DNA of 64,000 nt, taken from the NCBI GenBank assembly GCA_019054805.1, contig JAHQIY010000003.1:4092001-4156000 (forward strand), read 5' to 3'. The notes beneath the pieces were generated by a model. That model saw only the letters and a list, made by a program, of their open reading frames with translations, searched no databases and was not told the origin of the DNA. Position numbers and translations under genes: made by a program. Below are positions 24,752 through 37,000 of the stretch, piece after piece. The stretch is from Brachionus manjavacas. Lineage: Eukaryota; Rotifera; Eurotatoria; Ploima; Brachionidae. Within the stretch, counting starts at the first letter, position 1; each line of letters opens with the position of its first letter.

Positions 24752-26349
24752 TCATTTTTTCTTGTGGACCCTGCTTAAATGAAATTTCATGCCCCAATCA
24801 TTTTTCAGATATTTGATTACTCCATTTTTCTCGCATAACTCACATTTAATTGTCAGGTCATCATTGTCGGTCTTTTTGCTCAAAATCTGATCAACAATCT
24901 TTTCCGAATCAGAGCTACATTTTGGGAGATCATAGGATGCTTTTTCTATTTTCAATGATGTCTTTCTAACATTTTTCAAATTCATATTCTCTAAACATTT
25001 ATTTATTTCACCTAATCTATCTTGGAACTCAGCTTGTAATGATCTTTTTTTACAATACACCTTCCAAAAGCATCTATTATCTTCCAAACTAGAGATAAAA
25101 ATAGTATCAAATTTATCTTTCCAATGAAAAATATTTCGTTCTTCAGATTTAACATGAATTATTTTGCGCTGTTCTTTAGACAAATTTTTAAATTCAAAAC
25201 GCTTTTTGTTTTTAATTAATTTTCAAAAAATAATCTATTTTTTTTCCCACATTTTCAAGACTATCAACTACTCTAATAACATCATCTACGTCTTGTACTA
25301 CTTCACCGTCAACTTCACCAACAACATCATCTACGTCTTTAACATTCTCAGTATCCTCTGTCCATGTACCATCTTTTTCATCGTCTTAAAAATCGACTAT
25401 TAATTCTTCTTCATAATCATATTTAAAACTTAATTCACCATTAGCCGGATAATACTTAAAGATTTCATCAAGAATTTTTTCATATGCATCAGATCTTGAA
25501 GAAGTCACCATTCGCCTCCACATAAACTCATCTAGATACGATTTCAAATAAACTCTTTGGCATCCGTTTATCATTTTGAAAGTATCTTTAGCGTGCTTCC
25601 ACAAACCCTCGATCCTGTTTGTGTGAGCGCCTGTTATTGGATCGAGAGAATTATACTTGTGATTTACTTTTAAATGCACATAATTTTTTAATTGAGTTAT
25701 TTTTTCAAAAGAGGACCAGCTGTCAGATATAATAATCGTACCATCTTGAACATAATCACAAATGATCTTTAAAAGAGTCTCTGCTTTACGGTCAGGCACA
25801 ATCTGAATGTAGCATCGTCCATTTAACTCACGTTCGACTAAACCAAATATCCAAATTTGTTTTTTTTTAAACGACTTCCTTTGTTGTATTTAACTTTAGA
25901 AATCAAAGATTCGTCTATTTCCACAACCTTGTTTTGACCACCAAGCTTAACATTCAAAGCCCATTCATTAACACTTACACTGCATAGATTTCTAAGGTGC
26001 TTATAAACATTACAAATTACGCTCCAAAAATTATTTTTATTATTTTCAATTCTAAATAGTTCAAGTGTTTTATTTACTGGTATTTGACAAGACCAACATT
26101 TAATAACTTCTAAAATTATTTCCAAGGGAGTTTGAAATAGACTAAAAAATGAATTTTGCTTTATGGACTGAAACTTTTGACATTTTCCATTTGTACAACG
26201 CCAAGATACTACTGAGTTACCGTCTTTGTTTGGTTTCCGAGTAACTATTTTTAAGATAGAATAACAAGAAATACAATTATTTTTAGCTAAAATCCCTTTA
26301 TCTTGTAATTTACCTATGATAATTAAAGAATTTTTTCTAAATTATCCAT
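24752..26349 (-). mobile_element. Merlin/IS1016-type DDE transposon remnant with acidic zinc-finger tail
   Basis: Minus strand from ATG at 26349: a Cys-based N-terminal region (NNCISCYSILK ... SWRCTNGKCQKF, a zinc ribbon), the segment QTPLEIILEVIKCWSC, then the DDE/ISXO2-like catalytic core: first Asp in KVVEIDESLISKVKYNKG, second Asp in GTIIISDSWSSFEKI, Glu in THTNRIEGLWKHAKD, then YLKSYLDEFMWRRM. This is the Merlin superfamily layout. After IVDF the frame goes on, past one stop, into an acidic Asp/Val-rich linker and ends (25183-24752) in CELCEKNGV...FHLSRVHKKK, a C2H2-like finger. Damage: 1-nt slips in A-runs near 26335 and 25857, a stop near 25387, and a slip near 25210. Terminal inverted repeats were looked for and not found. 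Confidence 0.8.
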
Positions 26350-26595
26350 TATCAAATAAAAAAAGCTAAATAGAATTAAATAAGAGACTATTTAATTAAT
26401 TAATTTGAAATCACAAATTTTTTAAGATCGTATAACAAGTGAACTTTTTGCAAAATAAAGTTTTTTTTCAAAAAAATCTTACGGTTTACATAGCCACCAA
26501 AAAATATTAGCCACATTTATTTCTTTTTTTAAGCTCTATTTTAAAAATAAAAATATTTCCTAATTTTACTTTGTATTTCATTAATTTATTACAAT

Positions 26596-26742
26596 TTAAT
26601 TATTTGTCCTCATTTTGACTTTAGGTGTCTTGGTATATGAAGCTAGATTTTCTTTGAATCTAGCTCCTATAGATGTCTTTCTAGTCAAATTTCTTCTCAA
26701 GTCTACATTATGTAGATTTTTATTATTTATATTAGTCACCAT
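26596..26742 (-). CDS. small basic ORF (48 aa), unknown
   Basis: ATG at 26742 to TAA at 26596 on the minus strand; it contains NVDLRRNLTRKTSIGARFKE and ends TPKVKMRTNN. It is less A/T-driven than nearby frames and lies 250 bp upstream of the transposase start on the same strand, so it could be a leader exon or accessory ORF of that element, or chance. No family is recognised. Confidence 0.25.
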   Translation of the reverse strand: MVTNINNKNLHNVDLRRNLTRKTSIGARFKENLASYTKTPKVKMRTNN

Positions 26743-28486
26743 TTATAATTCCTTGTAGTAAACCCGTTTATCAACTAAATGTCTTCATTTATAAAATTAA
26801 ACTTCCAATCTTAAAAGAAAGAATAAGACAGTTCAAAATTTCGGGTAGCCAAAATGCAATTTTGAGCAAAATCTCTCTATTTGGTGAACTTTTTGAAGAT
26901 GATGAAAATATCAGCTCAGGCCATCTTTAAGTATTTAAATTTAAAAACCACCTTTTTAAGAAGAAAGAAAATACTCGAGAGTAAGAAAAAATAAAAACTT
27001 AGAATAATTAAATAAAATATATTTCGAAAAGTCATAATTTTCTTTAAAAATAATAAAGAAAATATAGAGTTGAATTGGAAAATATATAAAAATAAATTTC
27101 AGAACCAAAAAGAAAAAGAAACCAAGTTAAAACTTTAAAAATATACAAATCTTACAAAAATTCCCGATAGGTTTCACACTTAAACCAAAATATCATAATG
27201 CTTTCAACATTATACATTACAAGGCTTTAAACCTAAAATCTTAACTATCTTGAATCGACTTTTTGAATAGAGCGAAATATGTGAAGCGGTAGGACTGAGT
27301 CTTGTGTTCCATTGTTTGCCAGATAGGTGGATGTTTTGAATGCTGTTTTTTGAATCAAGATACATCATATCTTATTTTTACTTAATTGCTATTATTATTA
27401 CTGACTTAATTAAGGCTGAGAAGTTTATTTATTTATTTAACTCAATTAAATCCGATAAAGCCAATGTATATCTTTTTATTATTAAATTATAAATTAAATC
27501 TGTAGAATGCTAAATATTTTTAGGAAAAATTAAAATAAAATTAGAACATGAATTTTATTTTCATTTGATTTTGCATTTTTTTATTCTAATATCATTATTA
27601 ATACTACGACTTAGTAAAAATTTTGAATTCGAAAAAATCTTACTATCTAGTTAATCTTTAATATTTGAAAAAACGCTGAGCAAAAAAAATTAAAAATTTT
27701 GTTAAATTAAATGACAATTTATTTTGAAAAAATTTCAAATTAAGGAATTTTTTAGAGATGAGTTTTTACTTTTCTAAGACTGGAATTTAATAAAAAAACA
27801 TAAGGATAATGGCCCTAAAAAAAGCAGACATACACTATTCATAATTTTATTTATTTGTTTATCTATGTTTTCAGATTAAAAATTGGTAAAAAAATAAAGT
27901 TAAATGTGAAGGAAAATATTAAAAAAATTAAAAAATAAAGGAATATATGAGAAAATTAAAATCATTAAAAAAAAAACTAATTCTATGGACATTCAAGGTA
28001 AATTTTTAATTTTATTTTAAAAAAAATTTCAAAATAATTATTCATTCTAAATTTTTATTTTGTAATGTGTGAACCTATAAAAAAAATATTGCTTGGTATA
28101 AAAGAAAGCTAGACAATCCTTGTTAATCTTATTCTAGAAAAAATCTGGAAAAACCAGATTAAAATAAAGGATAATTAATTGTTATCAAATTTAATACCTT
28201 TAGTGAATTTTTTTCCTAAAATCTTTGCTCATTTAATTAATAAATACATTCAAACCATGCTTTAACTTTGGACTCTTAATTTCATTTATTCTAGTTTTCA
28301 TTGCATGCAGCCTTAAATTTCTTTAAAAAAATTGAAATATTTCAAATTCTTTTTCAGCACATGTATAAAAAGGTTAGCTTCAAATTTAGCTATTAAAAGG
28401 ACTGTCTTGTAGAGAACATTTTAAAATTAGTTATTTAAAAAAAAATTTTTTTCATTGAGTTTTATTCTTATAAAAAGTTTTAAAAA
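26743..28486. other. intergenic AT-rich stretch upstream of the phosphodiesterase gene
   Basis: Homopolymer-rich DNA with no coding frame or repeat that I can define. It presumably includes promoter and 5' UTR of the phosphodiesterase gene; no TATA or initiator can be singled out against the A/T background. Confidence 0.5.
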
Positions 28487-31400
28487 ATGGAGTCTAAAAA
28501 AACATCTGGCACGGATTTGGACGATTCAGAAAACGAGAAGTTTGTGGAGTCATGGTTGAATGAGCATCCAAGTTGGTTCGAAATGTACGTACTCGAAAAT
28601 ATGGATTTGAATACTGTCGAAAAATGGCTACGGATTAATGACAAAAAAATATGCAAATGTAATCCTCTTAATGAGTCAAAAAGTATAAATACATTTCAAA
28701 GGCGTAAATCTTGTATTCCCGCTGCAATTAGTCAAAATGAAAATGAAACTTTACATTGCTTTAAAATAGAAAATAATATGTATAAGCCCATTAGAAGCGA
28801 AGGGAACAAGTATATCAATAACTTGGTACGATCTTCGTCCTTTGACTCGCTATTCTTTGAAAGAGTGAACAAAAAAATTGGCAATGAAGAAAAACCTAGT
28901 GTTATATTTAACCTTGAGGAAGATGCCATTGATCAAGATGAATATATGATGAACATGAACATTTTAGAAAGATCGGTTTTTTCGAAATCAGATTCGGCCT
29001 CAAATTCTCAACTGTTGAAGTTGCTCAAGTCCAAAATTAAGCTGCCGAATATTGGCAAAAAATTGAGTTTTTTGGAAAAAATTGATCAGAAGAAAAAAAT
29101 TTGCGGAAATATGTTCGAGCTGTTGGTCATGGTCATTCAAGATACAGCGAGAGAGGTTTTGCCCAAAGAAGCATCCGAAACGATCAAGACTAATCTCAAG
29201 GTCTTAGTAAATTGTGAATATTCTTCAGTTCTTTTGTTTGATAAAATTCACAATAAGCTTTATTCATACTCTTATGATAAACTTTTTTCCAAATGCAATG
29301 AATCTGAAGATTTTCTTTTCCATGATTTCGGTACACAAATTGATGCTAATTGTGCATTGCTGGGAAATGTTGTCCGTAAAGGAAAAACAATAATGCTAAA
29401 CCTAGATCAGGTAAATTTTTGAATTATTATATTAAAAAAAAATTAAAACATAAACCAATATTAAATTTTTTCACATACTTAATTAAAAACAAATGTTGAA
29501 TCAAAATTTTAATTTAAAGAATTTTTGTCAAAATTATCTTATTTGATAGACTCGCTTAATTTTTTTGTATTACTCACTTTTTCATGTTATTTGATATATG
29601 ATATTATATATTTACTAGAAATATTGATGGAAGTCAACAATTCTAGTAAATATAAAAATTAAAAAAAATTTTGAAAGGTTTTGAAATTGATAAAAAATTA
29701 TTTGACTTTATTAATAATCGATTTCAAATACTAATTAAAGTTCTGTCAGTAAAATTCCATTGTTTTGTCTATCAATACATATGAAAAGGAATCGCTTATT
29801 TATTTAACCCTCTATTGTTGATGACAGGATATTTTCATCTAGAACAGTTAACGATTATTTTCTCTTCTCTTTTTTGATTTAAAACCGAGTATCTATTACT
29901 TATTAACTAAACTTTCTTAAATTTATTATCTTTATTAGATTATTTAAAATACTGAATAAAGCAGACTAGAATGCGGGGTTGTGAAGTTCGTTTCAATTCG
30001 ATCATTTCAATTCAGAAAAACTTGAATAACTTTTTTACTAAAAGAGATAATTCAGTTCTGTAAAATGCTTAATTATAAGCAAATTTGCTTAATGCAGTAA
30101 AATAAGTCTACAAAATACTCTGCAATTTTCTGCATTTTGCACCCCATTAAAAAGTATTCCAACCAAGTGTGCAATTACATTGCAGAGTTTTTGCAGACAT
30201 ATATTTTTGGATTAAGCAAAGTTGCTTAACCATTGAGCATTTTACAGAACTAAATTATCTTTTTTAGTAAAAAAGTTATTCAAGTTTTTCTGAATTGAAA
30301 CGATCGAATTGAAATGAACTTCACAACCCCCTAGAATGCTGACAATCGATCTGACGATTAGAACCATCATCTCTAGCCATTATTTGATTTCAATTAATCT
30401 TTTCTAATTTTCTTCTAAAATCTTTATTAAATTTAAACAGTTAAATATTAAATTTTTCTTATACAAGCGATTTTGAGCAAAATCATGGCTGAAAATTTTT
30501 TTGGGAAACACGCTTGAAAAAATTGTGATGTTTTTAATGATCCATTTTCATTTTAATTTCAACTGTGATTAAAAATATTTTTTTGGTGTTTTGATTCGAA
30601 TTTAAACTAGAAAATTAGATCCAAGTAAAATCATTTCAAAAATTAAATATTAAATTTACCATGTTCTTAAAAAAATTATAATCTTACTAGGAGAAATTCA
30701 ATTAATCGATTTGACACTTTATTTAAAAATCTTAATTTAAAAAATATTAAGCCAAAAATTTTAAAAATTGGTAGTTTTCATTCATGATTTAAATAAAAAG
30801 TTAATTTTAGATCTAATTGTAACTTTGAGTGAAATTTTGGTAAGATTGTAAAATAAAAAGAAAATAGCTTCAGATGTTCTTAAAAAATTAAATTTATTAA
30901 ATACTTGAAAAATGGTATTTTGAATTTTATGATCAACTTTTGATGCTCAAAATTATCAATGCTAAATAAACAAGTAAAGCCTGAATTATCAAAATGCATA
31001 TGGCAAAGTTTACACCATCTAAAAAATGCTATTTAGAGTGAGAAATTTTTTGCAGACTTTTTCAGATTTTACTTTTAAATCAAAAAAGTATGTTTAATAC
31101 AAAAATGTATCTCTGCATTAAGAAATTTTTGTTTATTTCATAATTAAAACTTGATTTGATCTTTTTGAGCTAAATAAATTGATCATAAAATTCAAGGTAC
31201 CTGAAAAATCCGAGTTTTACTTAATTTGAATTTAGTAATTCAAAAAATAAATATCAATATTTGGAATTCTAAATTGGCAAAAAAAAGTAAATATAAAACT
31301 TAATCAAAATTTAAATTGCTTAAGTGATTTTAGTTTAACAATATTTGTTTGAGAAAAATTTATAATTTTACCTAAAAAATTAGAATATTTTTACTTGACT

Positions 31401-34198
31401 ATATTTAGATTAATAAATTGCTTAATGTTAGTTTTAATTTTGTTAAAACAATTTTTAAATAAAGATTAAATCAATGCGCTATGACTCAGTATTTGAAAAG
31501 CGAACAGACATAAAAATAAATTCTATTCTTTGTATTCCGATCAAAAACGTTGATCAAGAAGTTATAGGGATCGTTCAATTGGCAAATAAGATTGATAATA
31601 ATGGCAGATTTTGCAGCAGTGATCTTCAAATTTTGAAGCATTACATCGAGTATTGTGGAACAATTTTGGTAAAATCTCAAATGTATTACTTGTGCGCCTA
31701 TGAATATGAACGATGCCAATGTTTGCTCGAAGTTCTGCACGGTTTGTTCAAGGAGCAGACCGATTTGGAAAAAATTTTTTACACAATAATCGAAAAAGCT
31801 CAGATTTTGCTCAAATGCGAGAATTGTCTCATACTTATTCAAACAGATTTGGACGAAAGCGAAAAAGAAAAAAAATCCTATGACATTTACCAAATTGACG
31901 CCAAGCCAGAAATTAGGAAACACAGTGTTTTAGCGAATCAAGTGGTCATATCACATGATTTAGTAAATTATGTCCTAACTACAGGACAGTCGATAAACTT
32001 AAAAAGCCCTTACTCGGATCCAAGATTTGATCCAAACATTGACTTAGGCTTCGATTCTATGACAAACACTAAACTTTTGATGCCCATCAAAAATTTGGAC
32101 GGTGAGCCAATAGGATGTATTCGGGCTCTGAACCGAATCGATAATCAGCCTTTTGATGAAAATGATGAGCAATTGCTCGAAGCTTTTTGCATATTCTGTG
32201 GTCTAGGCATCACCAATACTTTTATGTTCCGAAAATTGGAAAAAAGTGTCGCTGAAAAATCAGTTGCATTCGATGTTCTGTCCTACCATGCCAACTATTC
32301 AAAGATTGAAATGGAAGCTTTTTTGGAAAAATTGCCTCCTAATGAACGATTTTTCACAATTAATCCTATGATCCATGTAGACTATTTATGTTCGTACAGG
32401 TTTGACGATTTCTCTCTAAACCACGACGAAATGGTCGTTGCCAGTTATGAAATGTTCAAAAGACTTGGTCTAATTAAATCATTTAAAATAGACAAAAAGA
32501 CTTTGTTTCAGTTTTTATTGACTGTAAGAAAAAATTACCGAGATGTTGAGTTTCACAATTGGTCCCATGCTTTTAATGTTTGTCAAAACATGTTCGCCAT
32601 TTTCATGGTAAGAAAAATTTACAAAACTAAATTTAAAAAGATTCAATATTCAATCCAAGAACTCGACAGTTTCGAAATATTTACAGGATACCGAAAAAAT
32701 AGCCTTAATGGTCGGCTGCTTGTGTCACGATCTAGATCACCGAGGAACAAATAATCTATTTCAAATTGAGTAAGCTTTTTTTTCATAGGTATACTTTTGG
32801 TCAAAAATTCAGAGTCTAATTTTCTTAATTACAACAAATCATAGAAAAATTCAGTCTCAAACTTGCCTAAAGAATTTTTTTAATTAGATTAATTATGACA
32901 CAACAAAAAAATCAAAAATTCTCAACTTATAAATAAAATCAAATACTAAAAAATTTAGAATAGAAAGTATCACTTTTTTAAAAACTCGAATTAGGTGATA
33001 AAGTGAATGTGTCTGCTAAGAAAATTTACCAAAACCAATTTTGGAATTTTTGAAATTTTTTCATTTAGTTATATATTTTTTTCTCTGAAAACCATTATTT
33101 TTTCTACTTTTTCTGGTGAAATTTTATTTCTCCTATCCTAAAGTTAATAACCTGTTGATGAAAAAAGTCTTCCTGATGGTAAACTAGTTGATTGAACACT
33201 ACCATAAAATCGGAAAAACTCATACAAGATTATCTATTCTTAATTTTAATTTTCTTTATATTCTTATCTAAAATCGAAATTACATAAAGGGTTTAAAACT
33301 GTTTTAATTAAATAAAAACATATTACACTAAAAATGATGACTTCATTTTGTTAGAACATTATTTATCTCAAGAATTTTTCAAAAATAAAATCTTAATTAT
33401 AATATTGAAAATTTTAAGAATTTTATTGTATTTTTTTGTGTAGAAGTCAATCGCCAGTGTCTCAATTATACGGCAATAAAGCTACGATGGAAAAACATCA
33501 CTTCAATCATTGTATTATGATTTTAAACTCGCCTGGTCACAACATATTTTCCAATGTCAAACCAAAAATTTATCAATTATTAATAAGTTTAATCAAAGAG
33601 GCTATTTTGGCAACAGATTTAGCTGATCACATGGAGTAAGCTCTTTACAATATATTTCAATTTAATTAATTTAAAGGATAATTATCTTGGATTTTTTTAA
33701 AGGTCCCGAAAAGAGTTTAGTAATTTGGTTCGAAACGAAAGTGTGGACTGGAGTGAAGAATCAAATAAAATATTATTAAGAAAAAATTTAATGACAGGTA
33801 ATGATTTTAAAAAGATAATTTTTTTTTTTTAATTTTTTTTTTTAGCTTGCGACTTGGCATCAGCAGCAAAACCATGGAAAACTCACAAAAGCGTGGTAAA
33901 TAAAGTAATTAAGGAATTTTTTGCTCAAGGAGTCCGAGAGCGTACAGAATTGAATATTGAGCCAACTGAGATAATGGACGAAAGACGATCGGATCAGCTG
34001 CCACGTTTACAAATGGGATGGATAAACGCTGTTTGTTACCCTCTTTATCAAAATTTAGCTCTACTGTGTAATTCGTTTGATGGTCATTTGGAAAGATTGA
34101 AAGAAAATCGACTTAACTGGTCTCTACTAAATGAAAAAATTAAACTTAGCCAAATTAAAGAACCAAATAAATGCAATAATTTGATCGGTAGAGCATAA
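28487..34198 (+). CDS. cyclic-nucleotide phosphodiesterase, PDE5/6/11 type (closest to PDE11)
   Basis: Hydrolyses cAMP and/or cGMP in the cytosol, with regulatory GAF domains. Exons: 28487-29410, 31465-32607, 32660-32769, 33444-33635, 33703-33797, 33846-34198; 938 aa, close to PDE11A's long form. The N-terminus EKFVESWLNEHPSWFEMYVL resembles the family's VE.WL..H start. GAF-A contains SILCIPIKNVDQEVIGIVQL; GAF-B contains LLMPIKNLDGEPIGCIRALN and FCIFCGLGITNT. The HD catalytic domain has FHNWSHAFNVCQNMFAIF, CLCHDLDHRGTNN, HHFNHCIMILNSPGHNIF, LMTACDLASAAKPW and the purine-binding glutamine in LPRLQMGWI. QLYG..AT.E.HHFNH with GHNIF favours PDE11 over PDE5. Substrate choice cannot be settled from sequence. 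Intron 1 (2.05 kb) holds a MITE. Confidence 0.93.
29975..30330. mobile_element. MITE with ~120-bp terminal inverted repeats and 9-bp target duplication
   Basis: The 356-bp element starts GGGGTTGTGAAGTTCGTTTC and ends with the near-perfect reverse complement; arms match over about 120 bp with a few substitutions. It is flanked on both sides by CTAGAATGC (29966-29974 and 30331-30339), a perfect 9-bp target-site duplication. GG-rich termini with 8-9-bp duplications are the Merlin pattern, and a Merlin-type transposase remnant lies 4-5 kb upstream, though no matching ends were seen there. It is non-coding. The intact duplication and closely matching arms suggest fairly recent insertion into intron 1 of the phosphodiesterase gene. 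Confidence 0.9.
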
Positions 34199-34384
34199 TC
34201 AATATTAATTATTCTACTTGAATTTGATGTATATTTTATTTTGAGAGAATGTTTATAGTTCTTAAGAGTTTTAATTGTTGATTAAATACATTATAAATAT
34301 CAATTTTAAAATACATGATATATTGAATTTACTTATAGATCATGCTTAATTTTTTTTTTCTAAATAAAGTAATTTCATTTATAA

Positions 34385-34470
34385 CTGGTTTAATTTTTTG
34401 AGTTTGAATTACAAAATGTATCCAATGTTGAAAAAACATTGAAAGAGTGCGATGTTTCAAATATTTTTTT
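34385..34470 (+). repeat. third copy of the 1740-3590 outer repeat unit
   Basis: TTTAATTTTTTGAGTTTGAA, then TTACAAAATGTATCCAATG, a CAATGTT..AACATTG foldback, then AAGAGTGCGATGTTTCAAAT. It is nearly identical to the arms at 1750-1815 and 3490-3585. It directly abuts the 3' side of the LINE endonuclease fragment (minus strand), and lies about 20 bp beyond an AATAAAG word that may end the phosphodiesterase transcript. Confidence 0.6.
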
Positions 34471-35230
34471 AAGAAATTGAAATTGATGCTTCGATTGGGA
34501 AATGGTCACTAGTCATGTCTTGACTATTTAAGACATTGAACTCGGTAATTTTGTCAATTAATGAAGTTGAAACTAAAAAAAAAAGATCAAGAATTTCAAA
34601 GTAATTCTTATTAAAAATATTGAAAGTAGGGCACTTATCATTGATTACTGAAAAGTCTAACTCATTGATTATTCTTTCCAACATTATACCGTTTTCATTT
34701 TCCCCTACGCAGCCTATTTGCTTTGTTCTAGCGTTTAGATAGCCACCTAAGATGAAGTTCCTACATTTTTATTTACTGTTCTAAAAAGCTCAAAGTTCAG
34801 AAGTACATTGGGTGGATTATAAAGACTAAATACAACTAATTCATTTTTCTTTCCAAAATTTAGTTTTTTACAAAGTAGTTCGGAATTGAATTCCTCATAA
34901 GAAAAATCTTGTTTAAATTCAATTCCTTCTTTAATTAAAATAGCTTCTCCTCCTCCATACTTGTTGCGTAGTTTTTTTTATGAACTGATAATTGTGAAAA
35001 TCAAGTTAAAATTTGCCTCACTCAAATCTATCTTCAATTCATTTAGCAAAACAATGTCGGAACCTTTTTTAGCTAAAAAATTTCGTGAGATGAACCATAC
35101 TAGGTAAGTGAAGACAATTCCAGTGTGTAATTACTTTCGTTTTTAGAGGAAAGTTGACTTGATAGATTTTTCTTCACTGTTTGTTTGAGTTAAACTGTTT
35201 TTGTATAAAATCGGTGTTGTTTTCATCAAC
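34469..35230 (-). mobile_element. LINE endonuclease fragment, decayed
   Basis: The minus strand shows, in order, LKTKVITHWNC (ORF2 start), GSDIVLLNELKIDLS, GEAILIKEGIEFKQDFSYEE, ELVVFSLYNPPNVLLNFELF, FILGGYLNARTKQIGCVGEN and FNVLNSQDMTSDHFPIEASI. These are the ordered motifs of an apurinic-type LINE endonuclease (TSDH being the catalytic end block). Several register changes occur; the reverse transcriptase is absent because the copy stops at the repeat unit at 34470. Confidence 0.75.
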
Positions 35231-35349
35231 TAAAAATCGACTATAGCGGACTAGCGATTCAAGAAGAAGAAGAATAAATATCTTAAAAAGAAATCAACAT
35301 GTTGTACATGATAATAAAAGGGTTTAGGTTATTATTGAGTTATTATTGG

Positions 35350-36475
35350 TGACAGTTACTCGGAATGGAAACCTGTAACAAGGGGAGTACCTCAGGGGAG
35401 CGTCCTCGGACCTATCCTCTTCGTCATCTTCATAAATGACATACCGGCAGTTGTCAATCACATTATCAAGCATTTTGCAGATGACAGCAAACTTATCGGA
35501 GTGATAAAGAATAGCGTTGACCTTGACCTTGTCCAGAAAGATCTAGACGCCCTTGTCGACTGGGCCAAGGAATGGCATATGTTGTTTCACACGGATAAAT
35601 GCAAAGTCATGGAAATAAGTAAGAAAAGCTGTACTAGAGCACAGCTCACCATGGAAAAGACAGATTCCTGAAACAGACACGTTTTAAAATATACTGAAGT
35701 GGAACGTGACCTTGGCATTATTTTATCCTCCAACTTGAAATCGGAGAACCAGATATCGAATGCGGTGTCAAAAGCAACAAGAGCACTAAGTATCCTTAGA
35801 AAGATATTCAAATGCTGGACACCGACCATCTTCAGAGCCCTCTACACCACCTAAGTCCGCCCACATCTAGAAAACACCGCTGTGGCCTGTTCACCACATC
35901 TAAGGAGAGACATCACCTCCATAGAGAATGTCCAAAGGAGAGCTACCAAATTGGTCAAACAGTTTAAAAACCTTGACTACACTTAGAGACCGGTGAAACT
36001 AAATCTAACCTCCCTGAAGTACAGCAGGACTAGAAGTGATCTTATTCAATTCTATAAATGTTACACAGGCACCAACATTGTAAATTGCCACATAGCCCTG
36101 TCCGTCAAATTCAACGGTAGAACAAGAAGAAGCTCCTACCAGCACAGCTTTGTCCGACCACTTCCAGCCAACAGCCAACTGAGAGAGCACTTTTTTACTT
36201 ATAGGATGACTATGCCATGGAGCGCCCTACCCCAAGAGATAGTTTAATCCATATCCGTCAACCAATTAAAGAACAGACTGGATAAGTACAGACGCAAGGA
36301 GAAACCTTCCATGGATGAATTCATGAGGCTCGGTAGAATCGATACGAGGGAATGGTGACCTAACGAAGAACAAACTCCTGTTGTGATGAAGGCAGAGCTG
36401 GAAGTGAACACAGTAGTGAGAAGGCTTAGCTAATAGAAAAGGAAAGGGTCATACCACCAGATCCGAATAAAAAGA
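35350..36475 (+). mobile_element. LINE 3' half: reverse transcriptase core to 3' end
   Basis: One continuous plus-strand frame from about 35350 to 36357 contains VTRGVPQGSVLGPILFVIFI, HIIKHFADDSKLIGV (catalytic FADD), DLVQKDLDALVDWAKEWHML, DLGIILSSNLKSENQISNAV, VRPHLENTAVACSPHLRRD, VQRRATKLVKQFK and a C-terminal MRLGRIDTREW. Four in-frame stops (35669, 35852, 35983, 36245 regions) interrupt it, but there are no frameshifts. GC content is far above the background, so it is a fairly young, 5'-truncated Jockey/CR1-group copy. A possible 3' tail ends near GAATAAAAAGAAAAAAA at about 36475. Confidence 0.88.
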
Positions 36476-36479
36476 AAAA

Positions 36480-37000
36480 AATATGAGTTACCTTGATTGG
36501 GATCTGTATGAAGTCTGGTTAATTTGCTTGATTGGATTTACCAAAGCGTCTTCTAAAACTGGAGTTTTAAGGCCTTGTGGGCTTATTTGAGATATTACAT
36601 CATTGAAATTTGTTGGCTGATATCACAATTGATACAAAACTTTTTAAATCATACTATTGTGGGGCCTGACAAGCATCCAATAATGCTCTCAACTTCTTTT
36701 GGAAATGATTTTCTCACTTTTAGACACCATTTTTCATCTCGGGTCTATCTTTATATTTTACTTCAGTAATGTGTTCAATATTAAATCCATCAATTCGAAC
36801 AGAATTAAAAAAGGTTTCAAGTCTATGATTCTCGAAATCGGAGGGCAGGAAGTGAAAACGAAAAGTATACCTTCTGAGATCCGGGACTTTATTTGCATCT
36901 TCAAACCTGAAAATGGTTCCATTTATATTGATTTCACTATCGAAAATTTAGGCAACGTTAAAAGCATTAAACTCAATTATCCAAACTTTGTTTGAGGAGA
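36480..37000. other. unrecognised stretch with coding-like composition
   Basis: The plus strand 36780-36995 is open and less A/T-biased (KSMILEIGGQEVKTKSIPSE, then IRDFICIFKPENGSIYIDF). The minus strand 36630-36490 is also open (FNDVISQISPQGLKTPVLED then ALVNPIKQINQTSYRSQSR). I recognise neither. It directly follows the 3' end of a LINE and could be transduced, retrocopied or older host sequence. Confidence 0.3.

Noticed and set aside
24560-26900. GTGAAC words on both sides of the Merlin remnant as its terminal repeats
   Set aside because: They are in direct, not inverted, orientation and match over only 8-9 bp.
31486-31923. 145-aa ORF on the minus strand
   Set aside because: It is the antisense of the GAF-domain exon of the phosphodiesterase.
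32640-32754. Alternative end of the phosphodiesterase at 32754 (ORF read through the intron)
   Set aside because: Splicing 32607 to 32660 restores the family length and the CLCHDLDHRGTNN metal-site block; reading through does not.
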